Positions 1-12,758 of a DNA stretch of 64,000 nucleotides are shown here, piece by piece. The stretch is from Litomosoides sigmodontis (Eukaryota > Nematoda > Chromadorea > Rhabditida > Onchocercidae), in contig OY718803.1 in the NCBI GenBank assembly GCA_963070105.1, positions 1,613,007 through 1,677,006 of the forward strand, given 5' to 3'. A program made the translations under genes and the position numbers. The first letter of the stretch is position 1; each line of letters starts with the position of its first letter. Under the pieces are notes generated by a model that searched no databases, was not told the DNA's origin, and saw nothing but the letters and a program-made list of their open reading frames with translations.

Positions 1-734
1 GCGTCATTGGGTGCAAATGTTGTCGCAACTGACCTATCAGAAGGAATCGAATTGTTGGAGCGAAATATCCAGGAAAATTGTGAAGCAATAACAAGAAATG
101 AAGGTTTTATTAAAGCTGAAATTTTGGACTGGAATGCTCCTTGTGATAAACCGCTTTCATTCGACGTTGTTGTAATGATCGATGTAATTTACTATTTGAA
201 GGTAAAATTTTGCAATATGTCATTTTTTTTATTGTGGTTCTTTCGAAGAGTATAACATATGAGTAAAACTCTTTATAATTTTAGTTTTGATTTTTTTTAT
301 TTGGATATTCATTAAACTAACTTCATTTGTGTTGTTATCGTATACGGAAACACCATTTGCGGATAAATTTGGTTTTCTTAAATTCCTAAAAGCTCTGTTT
401 TATTTGACTCTATCTAATAGTTTAGAAAATGAAAAACTATTTCTGACTTATTTTATGTAAAATGCGATGTTATGGTTAATGCTTTTTTATTTGCATTCAG
501 GCACTAGAGGGACTTCTTGGAATAGTATTGCGTTTGGGAGCAGCAACAATTATTTGTTGTTACGAAATACGTGATATTGGAGAACCGAAGATTGCTCAAG
601 AAGGATTTTTTGAAATGATATCTCCTTTTTTTAATATTTGTCCAGTATCAGATAAGGAGTTGGATGATGTCTATAAATCGCCAGATATCAAAGTAGTACG
701 TTTAGTTCGCAAGGACGTAATTTTTCCATTATGA
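1..734 (+). CDS. VCPKMT: VCPKMT-like (METTL21 family) protein-lysine methyltransferase, 3' part
   Basis: Two exons seen, 1..201 and 501..734 (TGA at 732-734), joined in phase 0 across a GT-AG intron of 299 bases; the 5' end lies outside the window. The reading starts ASLGANVVATDLSEG, the acidic loop after the second strand of a seven-stranded SAM-dependent methyltransferase fold. It continues to VVVMIDVIYYLKALEGLL, which carries the DxxY motif typical of METTL21-type lysine methyltransferases, then TIICCYEIRDIG and an acidic C-terminus ending in VRKDVIFPL. The ICCYE segment and the tail resemble human VCPKMT/METTL21D, which trimethylates one lysine of the AAA ATPase VCP/p97. Family assignment is firm; the VCP substrate is inferred from the closest relative. 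The N-terminal SAM-binding glycine motif is missing only because the window cuts the gene. It lies on the same strand as the next gene, 895 bases upstream of it. Confidence 0.78.
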
Positions 735-1629
735 TTTAAACAATATTCGACTTTTTTAAGCAGAAATTGCTTTTATCAAGTCGATAGGTCCTATTTATGA
801 AAGTAGCCAGCTTGTGAAGATTTTGCTTAATGATTTTATCTGATCTTTTAGGATGAAATCCTTATTTTTTCACTATCCATACATTATTAGTCATTTCTTT
901 ACTTGAAAATTTAAAATCACATGTTTGCATAGCACAGATTTTTCTAGGATTTTATTTGAAATATTTCTTTCTAGTAGCCTTAAATACCACACTGTCGTTG
1001 ATTAGCTTAACTAATTTGCTGTGATTGCCTTGTGCAGCTTTGTTTGATTTTTGCTTCAATCATCAAGTCTCATCATGAATCATTGCTATTGTTCATGAAA
1101 GCAATGTTTTTAGCATAATTTGTTGTGATTAGAAATTTATTGATTGTTAATATTATTTGTAGGACAGGCAAGAAGACAATGCCTTTGCAAATATGTTTCA
1201 TGTATTTTTTTACTTTCTCATTATCTGATTTTTGCTTATAAAATTTGCTCATTATTCACATTAAAAATTTTAATGATTGTGGTCAAACTGCAGATATTTG
1301 GTTTGAGTATTCAAATGCATCCTTTTATATGCCATGCCACCGATGAAACTAAGAAGTTTTTTCCGATTGATCCTAGGAATGCGTGCTAACTCATTTAGTT
1401 TGTGATTAAAAGCGTTGTTTGAAATGATTGGGTTGAATGTTCAATGAAATCGAAATTTACTTTCACTAAGATTCTATAAAATTGATACCACATAATTCCA
1501 ACAAATTTTTTATTACAGACTTCATTGCAGACAGTAATATTGCTCACATTTTGATAAGTAATTTGTTAAAGTAATTTAGCACAGAAGCACTTCAAGCATA
1601 TTACACACCTGTTTTCTGCCATACGAATC
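735..1629. other. Intergenic spacer, no gene seen
   Basis: AT-rich sequence between the methyltransferase stop and the aminopeptidase start. One short open frame (about 81 codons from 1144) lacks splice logic, conserved motifs and a good start context, so I do not call it. It should hold the 3' UTR of the upstream gene and the promoter or trans-splice site of the next one. The spacing is at the upper end for nematode operons, so co-transcription cannot be judged from sequence. Confidence 0.6.
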
Positions 1630-4600
1630 ATGTATGATCCATCATCCAGCGCGAATATCAACGAAGCAACAATTGACCACTTTTCGTTGGATTGGACGAT
1701 TGATTTTTCTAAATCACAAATATCTGGAAGTGCTGTTCTCTCCGTACGTATAATCCAACCAACTGATAAAATTGTAATAATTTTTATTTTTGAAACATTT
1801 GCTTTTGTAACATCCTAAACTGTAGTAAAACGTGTATAATTTCATTCGCATTTATTTCATGAAATTTAATTTAAAAAAAAATGGTATTATTTGCTCAGTG
1901 GTAAAAAATGTATTCTTTGCTAACTGTAAACAAGTTACTTTGCGTTTTACAGCACTTAAAAAATATTTAAATTGAAATCATTTTTTTTAGTTCACGCTCC
2001 AACTGATGATGACATAATTATAAATCGTTGAGTCATTGAGGACTTTAAAATATTTTTACACAAAAATTAGTTTTATTTGTGGGTATCGTATTAAAATATT
2101 TCGAAATGAAGCAGTCTATACTTGTAAGTGAGCAAGTAATGGATAAAAAACAGTAATTGTTAATTTGGGTAAAGAACTGTAGTAGGATACGATTTCCATC
2201 ATTTTACGCTTTCATTGTTGATATTGTTAAGCGCAATGAAATCAGATCAATGGTTAAATTCTTTCAGATATTGGATAGTCGATCGTTGGAAATAGCAAGC
2301 ATAACGCTGGATAACAAAATTCTGGATTATCGTGAGGAAAGCGCTGGCGTTTTGGGTGAGAAAATAGTAATCGATGTGGGTAAACGACAAAATGGCGAGA
2401 AATTGTAGGCTTTTCAATTGATTAATTACTTATCGATAATTCAAATTTGAATAATTTAATTCTTAATTTTCTTTGTTTGTAGGATGATCTTTTTCATGAG
2501 AATAGTATATACATATTATTATTATTATATGATAATGATTATCAGCGAAATGTTTGCAAGTGTAAGTGAAATTTCATAGAAAAGGTGTGCAGAATTCTTA
2601 TAATTTTGTTTCAGGGTTATTCATGTAAGAGAGAACTACTGTTCCAAATTTAATACGGAATTTAGGAAATACATTCAAGAATCAAAATTATTAAATTATT
2701 TCTAAGTAAATAGCTGACAGTAGTATGTGATAGTATTTCGGATTGCTAGCTAGAAAGCTCACTGATTTAATTTCAGTAATCTCACTATCATCTATAATAC
2801 GGGCAAAAAATGCTCGGCACTGCAATTTTTAAAAGCCGAACAAACAGCTACAAAAGAAAAACCTTATTTATTCAGTCAATGCGAGCATATTCATGCTCGT
2901 TCAATAGTACCATGTATGGATACACCATCCGTGAAGCAGAGTTATGATGCACTTGTAAATTATTACTCTTTCTTTTTTCGTGAATTACTTTTTCAAATTT
3001 ACTTTATGTTTATGAATCTAGGTATATTTTGAGTTGTGCAATCCTTTTGCATTTTTTGAAATACTATCATCAGATATCAGTTTTAGTTTTAGTTCATCAT
3101 ATCAGTTTTAGTTCCTTTCAATCGTTTTGCAATCATGAAATTTTGAACTAATTTTTAATTATTTTTTTGTATTTTTAAAACGCACGAAGAATGACCGTCA
3201 TCTTCATACGATATTCTTTTCGTTTCTTTCCCCTATGTATAATATCTTTTTATAATACAGTTGTTTTTTTGTTCATTTTTTATTCAGGTAGCTGTTCCTA
3301 GTGCTTTGGTATGCCTTATGAGTGCAGTTGCAGTGGGCGAACCGGAAGAAATTGGAAACTTAAAGAAATATTCATTCAAGCAGTCAATACGGATACCTTC
3401 TTATCTCTTGGCCATTGTTGTTGGATTAATGGAGAAACGAGATCTGAGTACACGTTGTGCAATTTGGGCTGAACCAACTGTAATTGATAGAGCATTCTAC
3501 GAATTTGGTGAAGCGGAAGAAATGTTAAAAGCTGCTGAAAATTTAGTGGGAAAATATGAATGGGGAAGGTAAAGGAATGGCTCATTATTATCACTTTATT
3601 ATTGCAAGAACTTCTACATAGTTGTTTAGTTAAAGAAAATTAAATTTCTGTATTTCACCATCTCCTAGTGAATTTATTTTATGTTGCTTATTTTTTAAAT
3701 CATTCTATTTCTACTCGTGTGTAACGAACAATGTATTCAGTTTTGGTTCGATGAGCTAAATGCATTAAACTGTTGAAGATACAAAGTTGATAACAGTTAA
3801 TTAAGTTAGTAATTTCAGGTATGATTTGGTTGTGCTTCCGGCATCATTTCCATTTGGTGGTATGGAGAATCCATGTTTAACATTTGTAACTCCTACCTTA
3901 CTAGCTGGTGATCGTTCTGCAGCTTATGTGATAGCTCATGAAATTTCACACAGCTGGACGGGAAATTTAGTCAGCAATGCTAATTGGGAACACTTTTGGT
4001 AAATACTTTTTGACGAGATTTTTCCTTAGCAGAATTTCAATAATTTAAGTACCACACGTAAGCGGAATTTTGAGTTTTTTTTCCCATTATTTCTACTTTT
4101 TAGTGAATTCTTACTTTTGTTTTTTCCAAACTGTTATCGTTGTGAATTTAGTTCAACATGTTTTTACTCTCTATGATATTAAAAAAAAATCATTTTTGGA
4201 CAGCAGTGAAATTCTCAACGAGGCATCCTTTTATGAAGACTTTTCACATAAGTTCCCCAGTTAGGTGGGATATTAGGAGAGTCATGGAAAATAAAATTTT
4301 TTTAGATCGTAGTAATTCAAAAAAAAAGAGAATCTTTCTGGTTTTATTTGAAGTTTTCTAGTTCTATTATTTTTTCAGGCTAAATGAAGGTTTCACTACA
4401 TTTCTGGAACGCAAAATAATAGGAAAACTTAAGGGAGAAAAGCAACGGCAGTTCGAGGCTCAGTGTGGTTGGGAAGTAAATTTCCATTATTGTTTGTTAA
4501 GTATGTGGTGATCATTGATTTTCTGATCATTAATTGAAAGTGAAATCATTTCAGGGAAACATGATGAGTGCTATTGAAGAGCAGTTTCCTAATGATCATC

Positions 4601-6364
4601 CATTTACGAAGCTGATACCAAATTTACAAAACATAGATCCTGAGGATGCGTATTCAGTGATTCCGTATGAAAAGGTTTATTATATTGTTTATTTTTTAAA
4701 GCACAAAAATGTGCTATCTGTCTTAAATTAATTTATAGTGCCAGTTTAGATGACGATGTATGAACTAAGCTATGTTAACTTCGTATTCCAATCTCCCTAA
4801 ATTTTTTCTGCCCTTTCCAGGGATCGGCTTTTCTCATGGTTCTTGAGCAGCAACTTGGTGTACCTCAGTTCAACGAATTCTTGAAGAAGTATATTGAGAA
4901 ATTTGCTCAAAAATCAATAGTAACTGACGATTGGAAAGCCTTTCTATATGAATATTTCTCGGATAAAAAGAATGTGCTTGATAGTATTGACTGGAATAAC
5001 TGGTTACATGATGCAGGAATTCCCAAGACAAAACCGCAGTAAGTAAACTACTGCTTAATATATTTTTAAAATTCAGCTCACAATAGCCAATCTCTTGCTC
5101 AAAGGTTATTTTTTTGCATACAAACAGCAGCATAATTTTTATTACATTCAAAGTTTCGAAATGATGTAAGTTTTGAGTTTGGATAATCTGTTTTCATCAA
5201 AGTTAAGAGGCTGACGTAGTACAATTTTTCGCATATATTATCCCATTCTTTGCAAAATTTAGGCTAAAAGTGGAGCTAATTCGCACTAACCGTTTCAAAA
5301 ATTCCAGGAAATACTGTTCCTTATTTCATAAAATTCTATTTCATTACTTTAAGATTTGATGATACAGCTATGCGTGAGGTTGTTGCACTAGCAAATGAAT
5401 GGATAGATCTAAGAGATTCTCAGATAATGGATATCACTAACTCGAAATTCCTCTCCCTTTCTACATTGCAGAAAGAGAAAGTGTTAACTCATTTACGACT
5501 TGTTAGTTTTCATTTATTGGTTAATGCCATATTTATTCCAAATCGCGTAATGTCTTGAGATAAATTAAGGAAAAAAATTACTTCATAAACTAGTGGGTAC
5601 TGATAGCTTGTGAAATACTTGAAAGAAATTAGTGGAAGTTTAGGAAAAGAAGCAAACAAGGATGATGAAGAATGGCACTGGGATAGAGAAACTGAAGGAA
5701 TGGAAGAGGGTTTTACCCATTTTCACTATTTCATTTTCACTATTTTTTATTTTTATAATTTTGCAGGCAAAAAAGGAAATTTCACATGCGAAATTAGCAC
5801 GTATAGATGAAGTGAACCAACTCTCAAAAACTGGGAACTGTGATATTTTATCGAGTTGGATTCAGTTATGCTTGAAAAATTATTGGGAAAACATTATACC
5901 GGTTGCTTTCGATTTCGTCACACGACAAGGTCGGATCAAGTATGTACGACCAATTTACAGGTATATTTTTGCATCATTTCAGTGTTATCTCATTTATGAG
6001 CAACAGCTACAAAAGGAATTATCTGTTATGAAGAGCTATTTTCTTGGACAGCATCATATGATTCAGGAAGAGGAATTTAATTTTAAAGAAACTTTCAAGT
6101 ATCGATTTTCACCAGTCAACTCTGAAATTCACTGTATCGTTTCTTTTCAAATGGTTGTATTTACACACTTAAACCGTATTCCTAATTAATTTTATGCTTT
6201 ATGGTCAATATTTTTCTTGCTTTGGTTATGGAATGTATCTTTCCTACAGGGATCTTTTCCTTTGGTCAGAAAGTGCTGGTAGTGCAATTGAATTACTCAA
6301 AAAAAATGCTCCTTCGATGCATCCAGTTACAGTGTCGGTTGTGGCAAAGTTAATCCCAAAATAA
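1630..6364 (+). CDS. LTA4H: Leukotriene A4 hydrolase / aminopeptidase B-type M1 zinc metallopeptidase
   Basis: Complete gene of 11 exons: 1630-1743, 2268-2404, 2777-2954, 3288-3568, 3819-3998, 4379-4475, 4555-4674, 4821-5038, 5354-5501, 5767-5960, 6250-6364. All junctions are in phase with GT-AG borders. The product is about 593 residues (human 611). The N-terminal beta domain starts [20 protein letters not shown]. The exopeptidase motif GGMEN is near residue 250. The zinc site HEISH has H277, catalytic E278 and H281, with the third ligand E300 in LNEG exactly 23 residues after H277, as in human H295/E318. The proton-donor tyrosine (human Y383) is Y367 in PYEKG, and Y378 is also kept. The C-terminal helical domain keeps QGR-K, the carboxylate-binding Arg/Lys pair, and ends [16 protein letters not shown]. 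Aminopeptidase activity is very likely. Epoxide-hydrolase activity is doubtful, because the position of human Asp375 is Glu359 here and the C. elegans homologue AP-1 is reported to lack it. Expected to be cytosolic. Confidence 0.93.
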
Positions 6365-6365
6365 A
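6360..6365 (+). terminator. AATAAA polyadenylation signal overlapping the LTA4H stop codon
   Basis: AATAAA covers the TAA stop (6362-6364). A second AATAAA lies near 6693, which would give a 3' UTR of about 330-350 bases reaching the convergent dihydrouridine synthase. Which one is used cannot be told from sequence. Confidence 0.35.
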
Positions 6366-6735
6366 TCTCATTTGATTAAAAAGCATTCCTTCTTTTTGTT
6401 TTGAACTATTTTAAATAATTATTTTTCATACCACGTAGTAAATAGAGTTGCTCACGTATACTTTTAAGATAACTTTTTTGTATTTATTTTGTGCTGCTAG
6501 ATTTTTTTTTCATATGCTATGAAATGATGAATTTACAAATAGATCCCTTTGTTTCTATGTTATTCTAGAGTTATGACGAATGTATTTATTCGCCTCTTCC
6601 TTAAATATACGAAATGAGCAATTTTTTATCTTACAAATATTGAAAACTGCTGATATCTTTGCAATTCCAGTAGCAAACTTAACAATAACAACAATAAAGC
6701 ACCAACAAAACTGAAACGTAGACTATAAAGGTATT
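6365..6735. other. Short convergent intergenic region (two 3' ends)
   Basis: 371 bases between the stop codons of two convergent genes. It is AT-rich with no open frame of note. It must contain both 3' UTRs, so the transcripts probably abut or overlap. Confidence 0.7.
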
Positions 6736-9700
6736 TCACAGTTCTTCCCAATCACCAGGTAGCTTTTCACGCTTATTGAGACCAATCAAAGCGGCTAGTG
6801 CTGCCACCTGAAATTCATTAAATCCACGATGCGATCTTTGATTAAAAAAGCGAAAAGCAACTACCTGTTCAGCCATTTTTTTGTTTGGTTGGCCAATGCG
6901 CGACGAGAATTTTCTACTACAAACTTCGGCTGTTGCCTCATATCTTTTATCAGTTGCACGAAGCTTCTGAAATCTTTTAGTATCAGTAGATTTTGGAAAT
7001 TAAAGTACAAGTTTAAGGTATAAATGAAAAAAATCACAATTGAACAGAATTAACACGTTCCCATACGGAACTTATCTTTATTGGTACTGGTTCCTCTGCA
7101 TAGGTGTCCTATCTTTTACTTTACATGTTCAACAATAATTATAACTTACGCATTGATAAATTGGTCGCTTGATTCCACTTTCATCGCATAAAGTATTTAG
7201 AACACATTTTGGTGTTACCGCTTCATCTCTCAGTCGCTTACTAAACAACTGTTAATCTTTTGCACAAAAAAATACATGTAAACTATCAACAACTATATCA
7301 ATCCTTTTTTAATTAGTCACGTACAGAGAATATTATAGATCCAAAAGGGGAACACTGGTAGTGAATAAAATTGGTGAAGAGTGCAATTACTTAGAGCAAA
7401 CTGTTCTTTGTGATAATTTCATAGAAGCATAATTGTTCTAAAAACATACGATGGAAATGTAAGATCAATAAAGCTTATTCCTGTTTCGCCATCCACTTCA
7501 AATATTTGCTTATGTGTTCCTCGTCCTTGAATATTTTTATAATAGTGATATATATCGCTAACAGACCATGCTTTGCAGATATCTGAGACACTTCCTGCTA
7601 AAACAGTTTCTCGTCCACGTTCATCAGTTTCCTGAAAAATAATTTCAAGAGTTGCATTTCTAGAGCAGTTTTTCAAAACACAATGAAGAATTCCAAGCAT
7701 ACCGAAGTTCTATAAGTGTCTGTCTTACTAGACCATGCACAAACAACGGCACATCACTTAACAATCCAAAAAACTGGTAATAATTTTTTTACCTGTTTAG
7801 ATCCAAGAATCCTCTGCACGACATATTTCGTCGAGGTGAAGCTTTCATTGTATTTGCAAGCCTAAAATACCAAAAAGCGAACTTAGCATTACACTAAATT
7901 TCAATCTAATACAAATATGAAATCTGTAAGATAAATCGGTGAATGATCGTACTTCGATTTGGCAAAACTAACTGTACTTTAACGAGCGCCACTTTTTCTA
8001 TCAACTATGTACTGCAAGAATTATTAAATTTAACATTCTTCTTCAACTTTACTGAAATTTAAGAAAATTTAGGGAAACCAATACCATTTTCAGAAATCCA
8101 CATATTTCCTTCTCAAACGATATGGAACCCTTAGAACGAAATATACTAGGATTAGTGAGAGCTTTCCTCGCTATCATCACACTGCTTGCGCCACTTTCCT
8201 TCCAAAAACTCACAATATCTTCATATTCTTTAATTGAACCAGAGAAGCCACTACAACATAATATGAATTGTAGAAATTTGAGATTAAAATTACTTAACCA
8301 GTGCTTAGAGAGCGTGGAGGACTCTGCTATTTCAAGCTTGATGGAGGAATACAATTTCGAAATCATACAGGTAAAATATATCTACAAAAACTTCAACTTA
8401 CTTCGCAATAACTGGTATAGAAACTGCTCGAGTAACTTCGCGAATCTCATTTAAACGATTTGCAGCACTTTGTCGTTCACTTTTACGTCGGCCATGTATG
8501 CCAATTGCCGAAACACCACACCTTTCGAGCATCTTCACAAACTCGAGAGTATCCTCCCGCTAGAAGCACAAAATATATGGATCTCACGAAAATACAAAAC
8601 AGGAACATATAAATCACTAGCAGAAGAATTGAAATCTTGGTATAAAGAATGAGGATGAGATGCTTTAGTTAGCAAACGCACTAAATTTAACGCATATGTA
8701 CCTTATTTAAAACACGTATTTTACAAGAGATTGGAACCGCTGAAATGGAAACACATGTTCGTACTATCTGAAATTCACAATTGCATTGAAATATTGGACG
8801 AAATATATAAATTATGATATATATATATATATATAAACCCACAGTTTTATTATTCACAATGAAACATACATTTTGGGTGGAATTTATGTTAAACTTCAGT
8901 AAAATCGATAAAAAGGAAAGAACGCATATCTGTTTCGAAACAGAGCTTGGAAATTATGAAAAGGCTCTGTTAGTGGACAAATGTTTGGTTAAATCCTCTA
9001 TAACTAATCAGGCTAGAAATCGTCAGCTATATAGTGGCAAGCCTTAACATGTCATTACATTAACAACTCAACTGTTAATCTAATTCAAATTTAGTTTCTG
9101 GAGATGCAAAAATATATCAGTTTTACCTCCTTTGCTCTCTCTGGATTTTCTAACAAAGCAGCACCCATACCGCCAGCTAGTGAAAATGGTTTCGGACATC
9201 CCATATTGATGTCAACTCCCACGACATCGTTTTCGCTGAAGTGAAGAACTGAGGCAAAAAGATTTGAATTCACAAACTACTACACGAGTTAAATAATAAT
9301 ACACCGTATGCGAGACTCCCTAATCAAATAATTTTAAGAATAAAACAAGAGTTACAATTAAAGGTAGTAATAAACATACACTTTTTTAACAACATTCGCC
9401 GCTCGCTCTGCATCATTTGTTCCCTAGAACAAATATTGATTTTTTTACTTGCTATAAAATTTCAGTTTCATTTCTCCCTCATATAGATTCTACACTTCTA
9501 CCTAAATAAAAAGAAACAGTCGTTTCGAATGCCCAATTGACTTTATGATCTCAATTAGATAGTAATTACAAAATTGCCAGTTAATCTCAGGAACATATTC
9601 TTTTAGAATGATTTACAAGACTTACAATTTGTAAAATGCACTTCTGTTTTTCAGTTTGATTACATATTCTCAAAATAACATCATTTTCACAAATATAATC

Positions 9701-10418
9701 AGTTGTTCCAAGTGTATCTGTAATTATTTTTCCCAACTTTTAATTATTCGAGATTCGTATTAAGGTAAGTAAACCTGATCGTATTAACAAGGCAAACATT
9801 CCCTTGCTAGGAATAAATCCAATCTTACCAAAAATATTGAACTGTTTGAAATTTAACAACTGTTACCATTTATTATTCGATAAGAAGATAAGAGTTTCTG
9901 ATCAACAATTTCCTCTGTATATGCCAGATCAGCTCCATACTCCAATGTCAAAACTCTTCAAACGTATTTTGTAAGCAAAAAGTGCAAAAAAAAGATAGTG
10001 ACTCCAACTTTTTGACAATACATTAAAATCAAAAATTCCAAAATCAAAATATCGCCTGTCACTTATACGATGTTTAAAAGCTCAAAGAGACAACCAAATT
10101 GGCTATCACTTCCAGCAATTGAAAGATAAATCTTTGATTACCTAACCTCATCCGCACAACAGCATTTCATAGCTATAGGATAAAATTTCACACTGTTTCA
10201 GTTTGTTAAAGTACAACTGTCAATCCCTTCAAGCACTTTCTCTAATAAAAAAAAAAAAGCCGACAGCAAGACCAAATGAACTTTCATCCCAAAAATATTT
10301 GAAATTGTCATCAATGATCTAGCGACAATAATGAATCAACCAACCTGAGCGGTGTTCTACCAGCTCGTACCATTGGAGCTAATATTAACTTCTTTGCGTA
10401 CAAACTGCTATCAGCCAT
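6736..10418 (-). CDS. DUS2: tRNA-dihydrouridine(20) synthase, DUS2 type with dsRNA-binding domain
   Basis: Complete minus-strand gene of 13 exons, in transcript order: 10418-10345, 9955-9867, 9717-9626, 9423-9380, 9235-9127, 8767-8702, 8559-8402, 8250-8085, 7861-7793, 7631-7446, 7248-7150, 6966-6865, 6807-6736. All are in phase; the product is about 441 residues. The flavin TIM-barrel begins MADSSLYAKKLILAPMVRAG, followed by YGADLAYTEEIVD. The active-site Cys113 lies in DINMGCPK, followed by GGMGAALL. The SCKIR, AIGIHGRR and SIPVIAN segments and SSVMIARKAL complete the FMN barrel. The C-terminal part (LRDEAVTPKCVLNTLCDESG onward to KKMAEQVAALAAL) is the dsRNA-binding domain peculiar to animal DUS2. 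The enzyme reduces U20 in the tRNA D-loop using NADPH. Human DUS2 is about 50 residues longer, mostly at the disordered tail. The ATG at 10418 is chosen because APMVR lies at the expected distance from it. Weak point: exon 2 uses a GAAG acceptor rather than a TTTCAG-type one. Confidence 0.93.
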
Positions 10419-12758
10419 TGTTACGACAAAATCGGATCTTGTGATCCAACTAACGTCTGTATTTGTCCTTCCCGCACAACTTCATTGTACAGTTAAATGA
10501 AAGTCCAAAAAAAGGAATGCGTTAGCAAATCATAAGTGACTCTACGATTTCAAATTCCACTCGCACTTATCGTAATCTTTTCAACCAAAACATCTAAATT
10601 CCTTTACAGTCTCAAAAGCAAATTTTATGCAGCTTTTTTGCTGATTGAAGATGAAAGGAGATGAGACACATGGAAAAACAAGCACCAAAAATAGTGAAGA
10701 AATTGTCTGAAACGACATTAACAGAATTTAACTAATTGATTTTCTCAGCAATTGAACAAATATGTAACAGTGGAATGCTTTTCAAATGAGCTTAATATAA
10801 ACACAATGGTTCTACTCGTTACTGTAGCGTAAAGTAAGGGGAATACTTCATCAAAATTACTTTATTCACACAGTTCATATATCCAAATTGAAAAAAAAGC
10901 TTTTTATTTTCATACGAAGTGAAGACAAACTTTAAAAAAACATAGTGCACAAAAATCTGTTATCGGGCTTCAAAAATGAAATTTAAATCTAAAATTGAAA
11001 CTGAAAAAAGCCATCAAATACATGACTAATGCAGAATACACTCAAATATATCCGTGTATATTACATATATAAAAAACGTCACAAAAGATAAGAGTACCAC
11101 AATGTCTGAAAAAAGAAAGAACGAACTGACGAAACAGAAATGCGTTTGAGAAATGAATTACATGTGAACTTTATAATTTGACCAGAGCGACAGAATTATG
11201 AAGCCAAAAATACTTCTCTAACCCGGAAAATCCTGAAAACCTTTGCTGAAATTGAATTCTTCTAGGCAACGAATCAAGTTTGCATATTCCGGGACGGATG
11301 ATGCATGATTTTGTAACGATGCATATCACAATCAAAAAGTAGCAGATGATGATGGAACATATATGCAATGCAACTGATAAAAAGGCATCGGATAAAAATG
11401 ACTGTTAAGGTCTGCATGAAAAAATGAACATCAAGAATTGTCACAGTGAATGAGCCGCAATTTAGAGTTTCAACAACTATGCACTTTTAAGCTTTTTGAA
11501 ATTCAAACTTGGTAAAAAAAATTCCTTGGAAAATCGGATTGAATACCCAGATGAATGTCTACTGCAACATTATATACACTACTATCGCTACCACTAATGC
11601 ATAAAACAGCAGTCTAGCATCGGAAAAGGACAATGTGCATACAGTTCAAAGAACCAATAGAATATTAAAATCCCCTGAGAGAGTGGGGAAAATTGAAAAC
11701 ATAGTACGTTTACAGCAATTCTAAATTTTAAATTTGAGGAAAGAAATTTCCAAGCAGAATTATTTCTCGTTATTCATTGCTCCGTATGATGTGCATGTGC
11801 TTCACAGTAACGGCGAACTGCCAATTACGATTTCACGCAAAAGACTTAGAGATGCCACAAAGTAAACACCACTTCGCTTTAGTCCAGTCGCTTAGTTAGC
11901 CACCCATAGTCCAAAATTTGCCTTCGTCATCTTCGCAGGTAATCTCTGCTCGAAACTTCCGCAAAAATGCCATGGCATTTCTCTCATTTTTTACGTTTTA
12001 CACCATAAAAACATTGCAACGAGTGTTACTATAGGATTTTGTTGGAGAATAAAATGAATAAAATTCTAAATTTCAATAAAATTTTCAAAAAAAATTTAAA
12101 TATATTCGCTCGTAAGGCGCAAAACACTACATTCGTGGACAGAGAAGCAAAATTTAGGGATGTGGAATGATAAAATTAGACAAACCTATAACGGATGAAC
12201 AGATAAGCAAAATGTTTACAGAGAAGTGATATATATATATATAAAGACCTAAAAAAAAGCCAAAAAAAACCGAAACTTATAAAAATTTGACTAATAGACA
12301 AACATTCTGATACTCGTCTGAGGTCCGACACTTCAAAGTAAATGACCGTCGAGACCATGCCGCCTTACACCACCGTAAATATAAATATTACAACTTAGTG
12401 TTTAGCTCCATTCAATGAAAATTATCGTCTCGTCTATGGGAGTTTCCATTCATCACCGAAAGTATTACCCACCACGGAATTTAAACCAGCTACAACAATT
12501 TAAATTGGTCCCACCACTCACGCTTTTCCTCTTATTTACGACAAAAATCAGAAACCTGTTTGGAATTTTAAATAATTGGATTTTCTGTGTTTGATCGTTT
12601 TAGTTATAAGCTTCGAAATAGTAATCAATAGCCATTCCAATAATTCCGTACTAATGATCATCAGTAATTAAAAATTTGCAGCAACTGATCGACGGTCAAA
12701 AAAAATTCAAAACCAAAATTCATATCAAAAAAGAAAAAAACCAATTATAGGGGGTACA
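10419..12758. other. Intergenic region, no gene seen
   Basis: 2.3 kb between the DUS2 start and the RanBP9 stop, both genes on the minus strand. Sequence is AT-rich and poor in open frames. A 29-codon minus-strand frame near 11905-11990 looks slightly protein-like but has no convincing acceptor. Short TA-dinucleotide runs occur at about 11060 and 12228-12244. It presumably holds the RanBP9 3' UTR and the DUS2 promoter. Confidence 0.6.

Noticed and set aside
2483..2600. Additional LTA4H exon after the TTTGTAG acceptor at 2482
   Set aside because: The reading is repetitive Met/Ile/Tyr with no family similarity; joining 2404 directly to 2777 restores the conserved [11 protein letters not shown] segment.
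8122..8454. 110-codon plus ORF
   Set aside because: Antisense shadow of DUS2 exons 7 and 8, which have conserved motifs and good splice sites on the minus strand.
11905..11990. Minus-strand frame MAFLRKFRAEITCEDDEG to a stop, possible small exon
   Set aside because: No acceptor with a pyrimidine tract in front, no partner exon, and both neighbouring genes are already complete.
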